Assembly: GCF_020889785.1 (NCBI RefSeq)
Contig: NZ_JACMYK010000026.1
Span: 1 to 64,000, forward strand
Reading direction: 5' to 3'
DNA: 64,000 nucleotides
From: Bradyrhizobium acaciae
Lineage (GTDB): Bacteria; Pseudomonadota; Alphaproteobacteria; Rhizobiales; Xanthobacteraceae
The notes under the pieces are model-generated. The model was not told where the DNA came from. It worked only from the letters and a program-made list of their open reading frames with translations, and searched no databases. Position numbers and translations under genes: made by a program. How positions within the stretch are numbered: position 1 is the first letter of the stretch; every line of letters starts with the position of its first letter. Of the stretch, positions 44,893 to 54,671 are shown piece after piece.

Positions 44893-47705
44893 TTATTGTC
44901 CCAGCCGCTCGATCAGGGCAGGCGCGTGCACCTGATCGGCCTTGTAGTTGCCGGTCAGCGTGTACATCACGATGTTGACGCCGGCGCGGAAGGCGAATTC
45001 GCGCTGGCGCGGCTCGCCCGGCGTCAGCGGCAGCATCGGCTGGCCGTCGGGCCGGATCGCCCAGGCGCCGGCAAGATCGTTCGAGGTGATGATGATCGGG
45101 GAGACGCCGTCGCCACCGCGGGCCGGACGCTGTGCAGCCTCCTCGTCGTCCTCGCGCGGCAGCGACTCGACCCAGGTCTGGCCGGTGTTGAAGCGGCCGG
45201 GGAAGTCGCGCAGCAGATAGAACGTCTTGGTGAGCACGTGTTCGCGCGGCACCGGCTCGAGCTCGGGCACGTCGAGGGTCGACAGCAATTCGCGCAGCGA
45301 CTGCATGCCCGGCGTCTGCGACGAGCCGTTGTCGCCGGGCGGCGCTTCGACGGCGTCGCGGGTGTCGAACAGCACGGTGCCGCCCTGCTTCATGTAGGCG
45401 TCGATCTTGTTGATGGCGTCCTGCGGCGGCTTCGGCGCGCCCGGCACGATCGGCCAGTAGATCAGCGGGAAGAATGCCAGCTCGTCGCGCGCCGGATCGA
45501 CCCCGACGGGATCGCCGGCCTCCAGCGCTGTGCGCTGCCCGAGGAACAGCGTCAGTCCGGACATCCCGGCCTTGACGATGGAATCGACGTCGGCATTACC
45601 GGTCACGACATAGGCGAGCCGCGTCTGCGACACCGACTTGATGGCGAAGTCGTCGCTGCTGCTGTTCTGCGCGCGGGTCGGCGCGGGCGCCATCGTCGTC
45701 GCGAGCAGGAAGGCCAACGCAAGCACCGCCGGCGCGGCGCGGCGCCGGATCAGCGCGGCGAGGCCGCCGCCGAGCATCGCCACCACGATCGCGTCGAGCA
45801 GGAACAGCGCCAGCGCCGTCGACAGCATGATGCCGCGCAGATCGCGCGGCTCGGTGTTGGTGTAGGTCGCATGCTTCGCGCGCAGGCCGGAGGTGTCGAG
45901 CGGCGCGATGCGGTCGGCGGAGGCGAGCGTGTTGACCGCGATCGGGCTCTCGGCGCTGCCGTAGAAGCCGGGCGGATGGTCCGCGGTGCCGCGGTCGCGA
46001 TAGTCCGCCGACATCGGCTTCGCGGTCGACGGCGGCGGGCCGAAGGCACCGAAGCCGTCGAGCGTGCGCAGCGGCGCGACCGTCTCGGCATTGGGATCGC
46101 TGGCAACGCCGGGGCCGGGCTTCGAGGTGTAGCCGGACATGTCGATCACCCGCCGCAGCATCTCGACGAAGGTGCCGGACATCGGCAGATCCGACCAGCG
46201 CATGTCGGCGCCGACATGGAACAGGCTGACCACGCCCTTGCCGCGATGCTCGCCGGTCACTAGCGGCGTGCCGTCCTCGAGCGAGGCCCAGCTCTTGGTC
46301 GCGAGCACGGCGTCGGGCTCGGCCAGCACCTGGCGGCTCACGGTGATATCCTTCGGCACGGTGAGGCCCGCGAACGGACCGTCGGCGGCGAACGAGGCCA
46401 TGTGCTGCGGCTTCTCCCAGGTCAGGCTGCCGCCGAGCGTGCGTCCGCCGCGGCGCAGCTTGACGGGGACGAGGTCGTCATCGGCCTGCGCGAGGCGAGG
46501 ACCGGCGAAGCGCACCAGCACGCCGCCTTGCTCGATCCAGGCGTTGAGCCGGTCGCGGATCTCCGGCGACAGCGTGCCGACATCGGCCATCACGATCATT
46601 GGCAGCCGCTGATCGAGGAATTGCCCGATCACCTGCTGCGGCGCGCGCGATCGCCGAGCCTGACGTCGGCGAACGGCGACAACGCGCGCGAGAGATAGAA
46701 GGTCGACGCCAGCAGCGGCTGGGCGGTGTCGTTGCTCGCACCCGAGACCACGCCGATGGCGCGGCGGCGCCAGCGCCGGTCGAGCAGTTGCACCGCGCCG
46801 GCCGAATGTTCGCCCGCAATTTCGAGCCGCGAGATGTCGTTGCGGAGTTCGACCGGAAGATCGAAGGCGGCCTCGGTCTCGCGGTCCTGCGGGCCGAAAC
46901 TGTAGCGGGCCTCGCCGATCGGCGAGCCCTTGGCATCGACCGCGCGCACCGTTCCGGCCGCGATGCCGTTCTCGGTGCGCAGCACCTTCACCGTCATCTT
47001 GGCGGCGGCGTTCTCGGCGGCGACCAGCGCCTGCGCGGATTGTGCACCGCCGGCAAAGATCGTCAGGTTGCGGCTCTCGATCACCTTGCCGAGACCTTCG
47101 GTGAATTCGCTGCCGCGGCCGGTGTCGACGCCGTCCGACAGCCAGGCGATGTCGCAGTCGCCGGTCGATTTGAGGAAACGTTCGAGCGTCGCGAGGGTTT
47201 CGACACGGTCGATCGAGTAAGGCTTCGGCGCAAGCTGGCGCAACGCGACGCGCGCGGCGCCGGCCGGCATCAGCGTGATGTCGCGTGTCGGCTCGGACAG
47301 CGGCACCAGCGCGACACCGCGGCGGTCGCTGTCGGCATTGGTGATCAGTTCGTCCGCCGCCTTGATCCGTGCATCCCAGCTCGAGGCCGCGCTCCAGCCG
47401 TCGTCGAGCAGGATCACCAGCGGCTGCTTGCCGGCGGCAACGCCGGTCTGCGGATTCCAGATCGGCCCCGCGGCGGCGAAGATCACCAGCGCGGCGGCGG
47501 CGAGCCGCAGCAGCGTCAGCCACCACGGCGTGCGCGACGGCGTCTCCTCCTTGGGCGCGATGTCGAATAGCAGCCGCGTCGGCGGGAATTCGATCCGGCG
47601 CGGCCGCGGTGGCATCACGCGCAGAAGCCACCACAGCACCGGCAGGCTGACCAGCCCCAGCAGCAGCAACGGTTCGGCGAAGGAGAGCGGGAGGCCTGCG
47701 ATCAT
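44893..47705 (-). pseudogene. DUF4159 / BatA-like membrane protein, frameshifted as read
   Basis: The N-terminal part from ATG 47705 reads MIAGLPLSFAEPLLLLGLVS, the BatA N-terminal membrane segment, a second helix, and a VWA-like region whose MIDAS is degenerate (LLDDGWSAA). The frame breaks at a CG run at 46641-46649, where it stops shortly after. The second part continues in another frame as PQQVIGQFLDQRLPMIVMADVG and carries further helices and the C-terminal DUF4159 domain (YWPIVPGAPKPPQDAI, GGTVLFDTRDA). Removing two bases restores a 936-residue protein of usual family length. The gene overlaps the DUF58 gene (ATGA) and is 1 base from the next. Because the rest is intact, an error or recent slip is more likely than old decay. 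Confidence 0.75.
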
Positions 47706-48643
47706 GCGCTGCGTCCCGCCTTGACGGTTGAGCGTCCGCCGCCCTTGCTCACCATCATGCCGGCGTGCAGGAACAGCAGCAGTTCGGCCGCGGAGCGGCT
47801 GGTGGTGTGGGTCGAGAACAGCCAGTCGAGCCGGTTGGTGTCGCTGCGGATCTCGTCGCGATGCAGCGCGACGCGGGCGACATAGTCGCTCGCCCAACTC
47901 TCGGCGCGGCCCGCGGTGATGGCGCTGCCGGCCTCGGGCTCGATGAATTCGACGCGACCGGAATAAGGGAAGGTCTCTTCAGCGGGATCGACCACCTGGA
48001 TCATGGTGCCGTGCGCACCGGAGGAGGAAAGCCCGGCCAGCATCGCCGTGATCTCCGCGATCGGCGACCAGAAATCCGACAGCACGACGATTTCGGCGAG
48101 CGACGAGGGCACGAAGGACGGCGGCAGGCTCGCGCGCGTCGTCTCGTCGTGCAGAATCACTTCCGCCATCTTGTCGATCACGTTCAGGCTTGCGGTCGGG
48201 TTCATCAGGCCGGGAATGCCGACGCGTTCCCCGCCCGCAACGAGCAACTCGGCAAGCGCGAAGGCGACGATCAGTCCGCGCTCCAGCTTGCTGTCGCGTG
48301 CCTCGCGCGAGGCAAAGGCCATCGAGGGCGAGCGATCGGGCCAGATCCACACGGTGTGCGCGGCCTCCCACTCCTGCTCGCGGACATAGAGATGGTCGTC
48401 GCGGGCCGAGCGGCGCCAGTCGACGCGCTGCGACGGCTCGCCGGAGACGAAGCGGCGGTACTGCCAGAAATTCTCGCCCGAGCCGGCGCGGCGGCGGCCG
48501 TGCAGGCCATGGATGACGTTGGCGGCGACACGGCGGGCCTCAAGCACCAGACGCGGCAGCGATGCGGCGAGCGTTCGGCTTTCGCCATCGGCACGTCGAA
48601 CCGCAAGGATCTCCTCGTTCTGGTGCCTGTTGTCTGCTGCCAT
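47702..48643 (-). CDS. DUF58 domain protein (VWA-like)
   Basis: 313 residues, cytosolic. The DUF58 core reads GENFWQYRRFVSGEPSQRVDWRRSAR, followed by VREQEWEAAHTVWIWPDRSPSM; DRSPS is an intact MIDAS-type DxSxS motif (stretches given in part: FWQYRRFVSGEPSQRVDWRR). DUF58 proteins are the standard partners of MoxR ATPases. ATG 48643 is chosen over a TTG at 48646. It overlaps the MoxR stop by one base and the next ATG by three, so the operon is fully coupled. Confidence 0.82.
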   Translation of the reverse strand: MAADNRHQNEEILAVRRADGESRTLAASLPRLVLEARRVAANVIHGLHGRRRAGSGENFWQYRRFVSGEPSQRVDWRRSARDDHLYVREQEWEAAHTVWIWPDRSPSMAFASREARDSKLERGLIVAFALAELLVAGGERVGIPGLMNPTASLNVIDKMAEVILHDETTRASLPPSFVPSSLAEIVVLSDFWSPIAEITAMLAGLSSSGAHGTMIQVVDPAEETFPYSGRVEFIEPEAGSAITAGRAESWASDYVARVALHRDEIRSDTNRLDWLFSTHTTSRSAAELLLFLHAGMMVSKGGGRSTVKAGRSA

Positions 48644-49647
48644 CAACCGATCCGCGTCTTCAACTGCTTGATCACGTCAGGAATGGTGCGGCCCTCGGCG
48701 CGCGCCGAGAAGGTCAGCGCCATGCGGTGCTTGAGCACGGGCTCGGCGAGATCGAGCACGTCGTCGATCGACGGCGCGAGCCGTCCGTCGAGCAGCGCAC
48801 GGGCGCGCACCGCGAGCATCAGGGCCTGGCTGGCGCGGGGACCGGGTCCCCAAGCGATCAGCTTGCCGGCTTCGCCGCCCTCGGTGCCGGGGCGCGCGGC
48901 GCGCACCAGCGTCAGGATCGCCTCGACCACGGAATCGCCGACCGGCAGGCGCCGCACCAGGCGTTGCGCCGTGAGCAGCGTCTCCGCGTCCATCGACGGC
49001 TTGGCCGCAGCCTCTTCGGCGCCGGTGGTTTCGAACAGGATGCGCCGTTCGGCGTCGCGATCGGGATAGTCGACGTCGATTTCCATCAGGAAGCGGTCGA
49101 GCTGCGCTTCGGGCAGCGGATAGGTGCCTTCCTGCTCGAGCGGGTTCTGCGTCGCGAGCACGTGGAACGGCTTCGGCAGATCATGCCGCGCGCCGGCAAT
49201 GGTGATGTGCTGCTCCTGCATGGCTTGCAGCAGCGCCGATTGCGTGCGCGGGCTGGCGCGGTTGATCTCGTCGGCCATCAGGAGCTGCGCGAACACCGGG
49301 CCCGAGATGAAGCGGAACGAACGCTTGCCGGCGGAGCTCTCGTCGAGCACTTCGGCGCCGAGAATGTCGGACGGCATCAGGTCGGGCGTGAACTGGATGC
49401 GCTTGGCATCGAGCCCGAGCGTGATGCCGAGCGTTTCGACCAGCTTGGTCTTGGCGAGGCCGGGCACGCCGATCAGGAGCGCGTGGCCGCCGGACAGGAT
49501 CGTCACCAGGGTGTTTTCGATCACCTGATCCTGGCCGAAAATGACCGTGGACACGGCTTCCTTGGCGGCCTTGATCTGGCCCGCGACCTGCTCGGCCGAA
49601 CGGACGATCACATCCTCCAGTTTTTCGACGCTGTCTGCACCGGCCAT
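48643..49647 (-). CDS. MoxR family AAA+ ATPase
   Basis: 334 residues, AAA+ chaperone-like ATPase. Walker A LIGVPGLAKTKL, Walker B LLMADEINRASP, sensor 1 VLATQNPLEQEGTYPLPEAQLDRF (in part: HVLATQNPLEQEGTYPLP), all typical for MoxR. It is thought to activate or assemble VWA-domain partners, encoded here by the next three genes. Start at ATG 49647, with AAGGAG ten bases upstream; the frame is open to 49692 with no better signal. Confidence 0.88.
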   Translation of the reverse strand: MAGADSVEKLEDVIVRSAEQVAGQIKAAKEAVSTVIFGQDQVIENTLVTILSGGHALLIGVPGLAKTKLVETLGITLGLDAKRIQFTPDLMPSDILGAEVLDESSAGKRSFRFISGPVFAQLLMADEINRASPRTQSALLQAMQEQHITIAGARHDLPKPFHVLATQNPLEQEGTYPLPEAQLDRFLMEIDVDYPDRDAERRILFETTGAEEAAAKPSMDAETLLTAQRLVRRLPVGDSVVEAILTLVRAARPGTEGGEAGKLIAWGPGPRASQALMLAVRARALLDGRLAPSIDDVLDLAEPVLKHRMALTFSARAEGRTIPDVIKQLKTRIG

Positions 49648-49896
49648 TCGATCAGCTCCTTCTCGACGATGTGAGCATTCCTGCGCCGCCATCCGTCGTC
49701 ATCATCTGTCGCCATCTTGGCCCTCATGCTAAACCTGCGCGAAGGCCATGTATTCGTTGAATTAAACTATCCCCACCTTATCGGCATTTCAGGGTATGAA
49801 CGGCATCACGTTGTGGCGAGAATGACATCCCGACCACATCTCAGGATACGTGCACCAAACGTGCCAGATTGAAGGTCGGAAACTTCAGGGCAAACA

Positions 49897-50538
49897 ATGG
49901 CGAAGCAAGGGCAGAGCGATTCCGGCAGTGAAATTACGGGGCTCAAGACGCGGGGCCTCGAAGGGCTCACCAGCGCTGCCAATCAAGCTGCGACATCGGG
50001 GTCGGCCGGACGCAAAGGGCTGCCGCCGGTTCACCTGTGGAATCCGCCGTTCTGCGGCGATCTCGACATGCGAATCGCGCCTGACGGCACCTGGTTCTAC
50101 ATGGGAACGCCGATCGGTCGCCCCGCGCTGGTACGGTTGTTCTCCACGATCCTGAAGCGCGAGGACGGCAAGCACTTTCTCGTGACACCGGTGGAGAAGG
50201 TCGGCATCCGCGTCGACGACGCGCCGTTCCTTGCCGTGGAAATGCGGACCGAGGAAGACGCGCGGGGCCGTCTGCTCAAGTTCCGCACCAATGTCGACGA
50301 CTGGGTCGATTGCGAGAAAGGCCATGGCCTCAGATTCGAGGCCGCCGAAGATGGCGGACTGACGCCCTATCTGCATGTCCGCGCCGACCTGTGGGCCAAG
50401 GTTACCCGTGCGCTCTACTACGATCTGGTTGACATGGGCGAGCAGCGGATGGTCGATGGTCAGGAGATGTTCGGCATCGAGTCCGGCGGCGAATTTTTCG
50501 CGATGGCCGATGCCAGCCAGGTGAGGGACGCACTTTGA
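49897..50538 (+). CDS. DUF1285 family protein
   Basis: 213 residues. Core: GKGLPPVHLWNPPFCGDLDMRIAPDGTWFYMGTPIGRPALVRLFSTIL (in part: HLWNPPFCGDLDMRIA, GTWFYMGTPIGRPALV), the hallmark of DUF1285, a beta-rich PH-like domain of unknown function. Begins the plus-strand operon with CoA pyrophosphatase and the CCA enzyme; its stop overlaps the TTG start of the next gene. Divergent from the MoxR operon, with the promoters in 49648-49896. Confidence 0.85.
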   Translation: MAKQGQSDSGSEITGLKTRGLEGLTSAANQAATSGSAGRKGLPPVHLWNPPFCGDLDMRIAPDGTWFYMGTPIGRPALVRLFSTILKREDGKHFLVTPVEKVGIRVDDAPFLAVEMRTEEDARGRLLKFRTNVDDWVDCEKGHGLRFEAAEDGGLTPYLHVRADLWAKVTRALYYDLVDMGEQRMVDGQEMFGIESGGEFFAMADASQVRDAL

Positions 50539-51206
50539 ACGAGCCGTTGCTGAAGGTGAAGCCGGCGACGATCAGCTCGACGGAATTCTTCGCGCGGGCC
50601 CGCACGCGGCTCAATTTCGAAGTGCCGCCCGGCCTGGTCGATCCGCATATCATTCCGCGCACCGGAGATTCCGGCAACGACCGCATGCTCGAGATCGTCG
50701 CACAGGAGCAACCGGTGCGGCCGGCTGCGGTGCTGATCCCGGTGGTCGATCATCCCGAGCCGACCGTGCTGTTGACGCAGCGTTCGCCCAATCTGTCGAG
50801 CCACGCCGGCCAGATCTCGTTTCCCGGCGGCAAGATCGACGCCACCGACGCCTCGCCGCTCGATGCCGCGCTGCGCGAGGCCTGCGAAGAAGTTGGGCTG
50901 AAGCGGGAATTCATCGACCCGGTCGGCTATCTCGACCTCTATGGCACTGCGTTCGGCTTCCGCATCCTGCCGACGGTCGCCAAGGTGAAGCCGGGATTCG
51001 CACTTGAGATCAATGAGGCCGAGGTGGTCGATGCGTTCGAGGTGCCGCTCGCCTTCCTGATGAACCCCGAGAATCATCAGATCCACACCAAGGAATTCCG
51101 CGGCATGGACCGGTCCTACTACGCGATGCCGTTCGCCGAACGTTATATCTGGGGCGCCACCGCGGGCATCCTGCGGGTGCTGTATGAGCGGATCTATCTG
51201 TCATGA
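50535..51206 (+). CDS. CoA pyrophosphatase (Nudix)
   Basis: Nudix hydrolase of the NudL/UPF0035 type, cleaving CoA and derivatives to phosphopantetheine and 3',5'-ADP. 223 residues; the family signature before the box is LLTQRSPNLSSHAGQISFPGG (in part: LTQRSPNLSSHAGQISFPGG), then the Nudix box GGKIDATDASPLDAALREAC with EEVGL. TTG start at 50535, overlapping the DUF1285 stop (TTGA); no ATG is available in the first 35 codons. The stop overlaps the next ATG by four bases. Confidence 0.87.
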   Translation: MNEPLLKVKPATISSTEFFARARTRLNFEVPPGLVDPHIIPRTGDSGNDRMLEIVAQEQPVRPAAVLIPVVDHPEPTVLLTQRSPNLSSHAGQISFPGGKIDATDASPLDAALREACEEVGLKREFIDPVGYLDLYGTAFGFRILPTVAKVKPGFALEINEAEVVDAFEVPLAFLMNPENHQIHTKEFRGMDRSYYAMPFAERYIWGATAGILRVLYERIYLS

Positions 51207-51466
51207 TCCGCACGGTGTTGACCGAGATCGGAATCTTTCTGGTCCCTTTCGCGGTCTATGCCATCTTCCTCATCGCGACGCGGTCCGGCGTGACGGTGCC
51301 GGCGTCCTGGCCGCTCGACATGCTGGCGAAGCTGACGCTGGCGGCGCTGGTGATGGTCATCGTGAGCTTCGTGCTGCTGGCCGAACTGACCGGCGCGCCG
51401 CCGAACTCGACCTACGTTCCCGCCCATATCGAGAATGGCAGGCTGGTGCCGGGAGCTGAGAAATGA
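51203..51466 (+). CDS. DUF6111 small membrane protein
   Basis: 87 residues with two transmembrane helices (about 6-25 and 40-62) and the tail PPNSTYVPAHIENGRLVPG, which is typical for DUF6111. Always near CoA pyrophosphatase and CCA transferase genes in this bacterial group. Role unknown. Overlaps both neighbours (ATGA junctions). Confidence 0.8.
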   Translation: MIRTVLTEIGIFLVPFAVYAIFLIATRSGVTVPASWPLDMLAKLTLAALVMVIVSFVLLAELTGAPPNSTYVPAHIENGRLVPGAEK

Positions 51467-52719
51467 GCGAGGAGCGCCTGTTGTCCGACGCGCCATGGCT
51501 CGCTTCAGGGCCTGCGGCGCGCGTGCTCGGCCTGCTCAATGCCGACGGCGAGGAAGCGCGGGTGATCGGCGGCGCCGTGCGCAACGCGCTGATGCGGATT
51601 CCGCTCGCCGACATCGATATCGCCACCACGGCGCTGCCGGAGGAGGTGATCCGCCGCGCCAAGCGGGCAAGCATCAAGAGCGTGCCGACCGGAATCGAGC
51701 ACGGCACGGTGACCCTCGTCGTCGACAGCCAGCCCTTCGAGGTGACGACGCTGCGCGAGGACACCGAGACCTATGGCCGAAAGGCCAAGGTGGCGTTCGG
51801 ACGCGACTGGGTGCGCGACGCCGAGCGGCGCGACTTCACCATCAACGGTCTTTCGGTGGATGCCGATGGCATCGTGCACGATCACGTCGGCGGCCTCGCC
51901 GATATCGAGGCGAGGCGCGTGCGCTTCATCGGCGATCCCGCCCAGCGGATCGCCGAGGACTACTTGCGCATCCTGCGCTTCTTCCGTTTCCACGCCGCCT
52001 ATGCCGCCGGCGAGGTCGATCGCGCCGGTTATCTCGCCTGCGTCAGCGGGCGCGCCGGCTTGAGCGGCTTGTCGGCCGAGCGCATCCGGATGGAGATTCT
52101 CAAGCTCGTGGTGGCCAAGGGTGCTCCGGGCGCGGTGGTCGCGATGGGCGATGGCGGATTGCTGCTGCCGCTGTTCGGCGGCGTCGCCTATACCGGGCCG
52201 TTCGCGGCGATGATCGAGATCGAGCAATTGATGGCGCTTAAGCCGAGCGCGACGCGCAGGCTGGCCGCGCTGACCGTTGCCGTCACCGAGGACGCGCGGC
52301 GCATCGCGAGCCGGCTACGGCTCTCCAACGCCGAAGCCAAGGCGCTCGACTCGATGGGGCATCGCTGGTGGCGCCTGCCCGGCATGGACGAGGCGCGTGC
52401 AAAGCGCCGGCTCTACCGGCTCGACGAGGAGCCGTATCGCGACCGGCTGCTGCTCGCCTGGGCGCGAACCGGCGCGAACCGCGACGTCGAGCAGTGGCGC
52501 GCGCTCGCCACGCTACCGCAGCGCTGGCGCGCGCCTCACTTTCCGTTGAGGGCGTCGGATTTCATCGCGCGCGGGATTGCCGAGGGGCCGGCATTGGGGC
52601 ATGTCCTGACCCTGGCCGAGGATGCTTGGCTAGCCGCGGATTTCCCGCTTGACCCGCAGGTGTTGTCTGGCATCGCCGACCAGACCGTTTCCCGTTTCAC
52701 CCGCGATCATCGGCTTTGA
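51463..52719 (+). CDS. CCA tRNA nucleotidyltransferase or poly(A) polymerase family protein
   Basis: Adds or repairs the 3' CCA of tRNAs. 418 residues: VIGGAVRNALM (nucleotide-binding loop), ADIDIATTA with the two catalytic Asp, EVTTLREDTETYG, RRDFTINGL, and RIAEDYLRILRFFRFHA (the EDxxRxxR template motif for CTP and ATP selection). Relatives include poly(A) polymerase, but alphaproteobacteria usually have this one as the CCA enzyme. ATG 51463 overlaps the upstream stop; its TGA overlaps the TTG of the next gene. Confidence 0.88.
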   Translation: MSEERLLSDAPWLASGPAARVLGLLNADGEEARVIGGAVRNALMRIPLADIDIATTALPEEVIRRAKRASIKSVPTGIEHGTVTLVVDSQPFEVTTLREDTETYGRKAKVAFGRDWVRDAERRDFTINGLSVDADGIVHDHVGGLADIEARRVRFIGDPAQRIAEDYLRILRFFRFHAAYAAGEVDRAGYLACVSGRAGLSGLSAERIRMEILKLVVAKGAPGAVVAMGDGGLLLPLFGGVAYTGPFAAMIEIEQLMALKPSATRRLAALTVAVTEDARRIASRLRLSNAEAKALDSMGHRWWRLPGMDEARAKRRLYRLDEEPYRDRLLLAWARTGANRDVEQWRALATLPQRWRAPHFPLRASDFIARGIAEGPALGHVLTLAEDAWLAADFPLDPQVLSGIADQTVSRFTRDHRL

Positions 52720-53480
52720 ATTTCCTCTCCGGCTTCGCAGACATCTCGCTCCTTCAAATTCTGCTCGTCGCAGGCGTTGCCCTGTTTGCTTCCGTGATCG
52801 GAGGCCTCGCCGGCTACGGCACCGGCGCCTTGATGCCGCTGGTCCTGGTGCCGATGGTCGGCGCCGAACCGGTCGTACCGATCATCGCGATCTCGTCGAT
52901 CTTCACCAATTCCAGCCGCTTCATTGCCTTCGTCAGGTTTGCCGACCGCCGCAAGGCGATCATCGTGATCTTGGCGGCGCTGCTCTCCACGGCGCTCGGC
53001 GCCTACGGCTATACGCGGCTGACCAGCGCCGGGGCGTCGCTCGTGATCGGAAGCATGCTGATCCTCAGTGTCCCGCTCAGGCGGCTGCTGCGCAAGCACA
53101 GCGTCAGGATCGGCGAGCGCGGCCTTGCAGCCGGCGCTGTCGGCTATGGCGTCGTGGTCGGCGGCACCGCGGGCTCCGGCGTCATCCTGCTGTCGCTGTT
53201 GATGGCGGCGGGCCTAGAAGGCGCGGCCGTGGTCGCAACCGATGCGGTGATCTCGCTGACAAGCGCCGCGGTCAAGATGACGGTGTTCGGCCTGACCGGC
53301 GTCATCACCGCACAGGTACTGGCGCTTGCGCTCTTGATCGGCCTGGTCGCCATTCCCGGCGCATTCCTCGCCAAGGCCTTTGTCGAGCGGATGCCGGTGC
53401 ATATCCACACCGCGATCCTCGATGCCGCCGTGATCACCGGCGGCGTGGTGATGATTGCGAGCGCGTTGCGCGCGTTGTGA
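52716..53480 (+). CDS. TauE/SafE family membrane permease
   Basis: 254 residues, about seven to eight transmembrane helices. The TauE/SafE repeats are recognisable by the GGLAGYGTGALMPLVLVP and VGGTAGSGVILLSLLM regions. The family exports sulfite, sulfonates or related organic anions; the substrate here is unknown. TTG start at 52716 overlapping the stop of the CCA gene; the first helix begins at residue 10, so no later start fits. Last gene of the operon. Confidence 0.85.
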   Translation: MNFLSGFADISLLQILLVAGVALFASVIGGLAGYGTGALMPLVLVPMVGAEPVVPIIAISSIFTNSSRFIAFVRFADRRKAIIVILAALLSTALGAYGYTRLTSAGASLVIGSMLILSVPLRRLLRKHSVRIGERGLAAGAVGYGVVVGGTAGSGVILLSLLMAAGLEGAAVVATDAVISLTSAAVKMTVFGLTGVITAQVLALALLIGLVAIPGAFLAKAFVERMPVHIHTAILDAAVITGGVVMIASALRAL

Positions 53481-53549
53481 CGGGACGCGAAGGCGATGCT
53501 GCCGGCGGTGCGCCAGGCAGCATCGCCCGGGAAATTCTACGCCGCCTCG

Positions 53550-53837
53550 TTAAGCCGCCTTGCGCTTCTTCTTGCGGTCGCCGTCATCGTCGTCGTCCTC
53601 TTCGTCCTCTTCGTCCTCTTCGTCCTCTTCTTCCTCGTCGTCGTCCTCGTCGTCTTCCTCGTCATCTTCCGGATCGATCTCGGTCGATTCGAGTGCGACG
53701 AGCGGCAAGGTTTCGCGGAACAGATCGCCGTCCGTTCCCATCCACAGGCACTCGACCTTGTCTTCGTCGACTTCGACGACCGTGATCGGATGGCCGCCGG
53801 ACTTCAGCATGACAACATCGCCTGGTTTCAGTTCCAT
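53550..53837 (-). CDS. DUF2158 (YodC-like) protein with polyacidic tail
   Basis: 95 residues. Residues 1-50 are the DUF2158 fold, a small SH3-like barrel: MELKPGDVVMLKSGGHPITV. The next 35 residues are nearly all Asp and Glu (from IDPEDDEEDDEDDDEEEE onward), ending in a basic tail GDRKKKRKAA. The tail is coded by GAC/GAG/GAA triplets in a run of CTTCGTC and CGTC units on the plus strand. Overall a charged, DNA-mimic-like C-terminus. Function unknown. Confidence 0.8.
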   Translation of the reverse strand: MELKPGDVVMLKSGGHPITVVEVDEDKVECLWMGTDGDLFRETLPLVALESTEIDPEDDEEDDEDDDEEEEDEEDEEDEEDDDDDGDRKKKRKAA

Positions 53838-53948
53838 GACTTTCCCTCCGCGCTGGATGACGCGGCCGGCAAGCTACCGGGCGGTGATGACAGTCCGATC
53901 ACGGCCGGTGTCCTGCGCGGTGGATTGCCGTGAAAACAGCCGCAGCTT

Positions 53949-54671
53949 CTATCTCTGCGCGACCGGAACCAGTTCGCTCAGCGAGCGGATGATGCGGTCC
54001 GGCTTGATCGTCGATCCCTCCGGCAGCCCGACACCATGCACGTCCATCCAGATCGCATAGATGCCAAGCCGCTGCGGCGCCACGACTTCCCACTCGAGAT
54101 TGTCACCGATCATCCAGGTATCGGCTGCGGTCACGCCAAGTGCCTGCATCGCGTGCAGATAGGCGCGCTCCTCCGGCTTGCCGAAGCCATGCTCGCCCTC
54201 GATCTGGATGTGATCGAAGCGCTCGACCTTGGCGCGCTGCATGTCGGCCGCGCCGTTGGTGACCAGCGCAAGCTTGATGCCGAGCGCCTTGAACGCATCG
54301 ATCGCCTCATGGGCGCCGGGGAAGACGAACATCTCTTCCTCGCGATAGGCGGTGAAGCGGTCGGCGATGCGATCCGCGAGATCGTCGGGCAGCGAGCGGT
54401 GGCCGGCTGCGGCCAGCGCCGCGAAGCCGCCCTTCACGGTGAGCCGCCGCGCCTCGCCGAGCTTGATCCGCCAGATCGGCTCGGCCGTCGACCAGAATTG
54501 CCGGGCAGAGGCCAATAGCGCAGTGGCGACCTGATCCGGGGGCAGGGGAGCGAGCTCGGCGGCGAATTCGGTGGTGATCGCGTTCCAGGCGATCTCGGGG
54601 CGTCCATAGGCCGACAGGATGGTGTCATCCATGTCGATCAGCATTGCGCGCGGCAGGTTCATTACGGCCAT
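53949..54671 (-). CDS. HAD-family hydrolase
   Basis: 240 residues. Motif [15 protein letters not shown], motif II ALVTNGA, motif III Lys in [11 protein letters not shown], motif [12 protein letters not shown], all intact, with a helical cap between I and II. Similar to the YjjG/dUMP-type nucleotidase and phosphoglycolate phosphatase-like groups; substrate unknown. It overlaps the hemF stop by 10 bases when ATG 54671 is used (ATG 54662 is the alternative). Confidence 0.85.
   Translation of the reverse strand: MAVMNLPRAMLIDMDDTILSAYGRPEIAWNAITTEFAAELAPLPPDQVATALLASARQFWSTAEPIWRIKLGEARRLTVKGGFAALAAAGHRSLPDDLADRIADRFTAYREEEMFVFPGAHEAIDAFKALGIKLALVTNGAADMQRAKVERFDHIQIEGEHGFGKPEERAYLHAMQALGVTAADTWMIGDNLEWEVVAPQRLGIYAIWMDVHGVGLPEGSTIKPDRIIRSLSELVPVAQR

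Noticed and set aside
53560..54060. Plus-strand frame with a long poly-Ser run opposite the DUF2158 gene
   Set aside because: It is the antisense reading of the polyacidic tail; the minus-strand protein has a recognisable domain and a sensible start.
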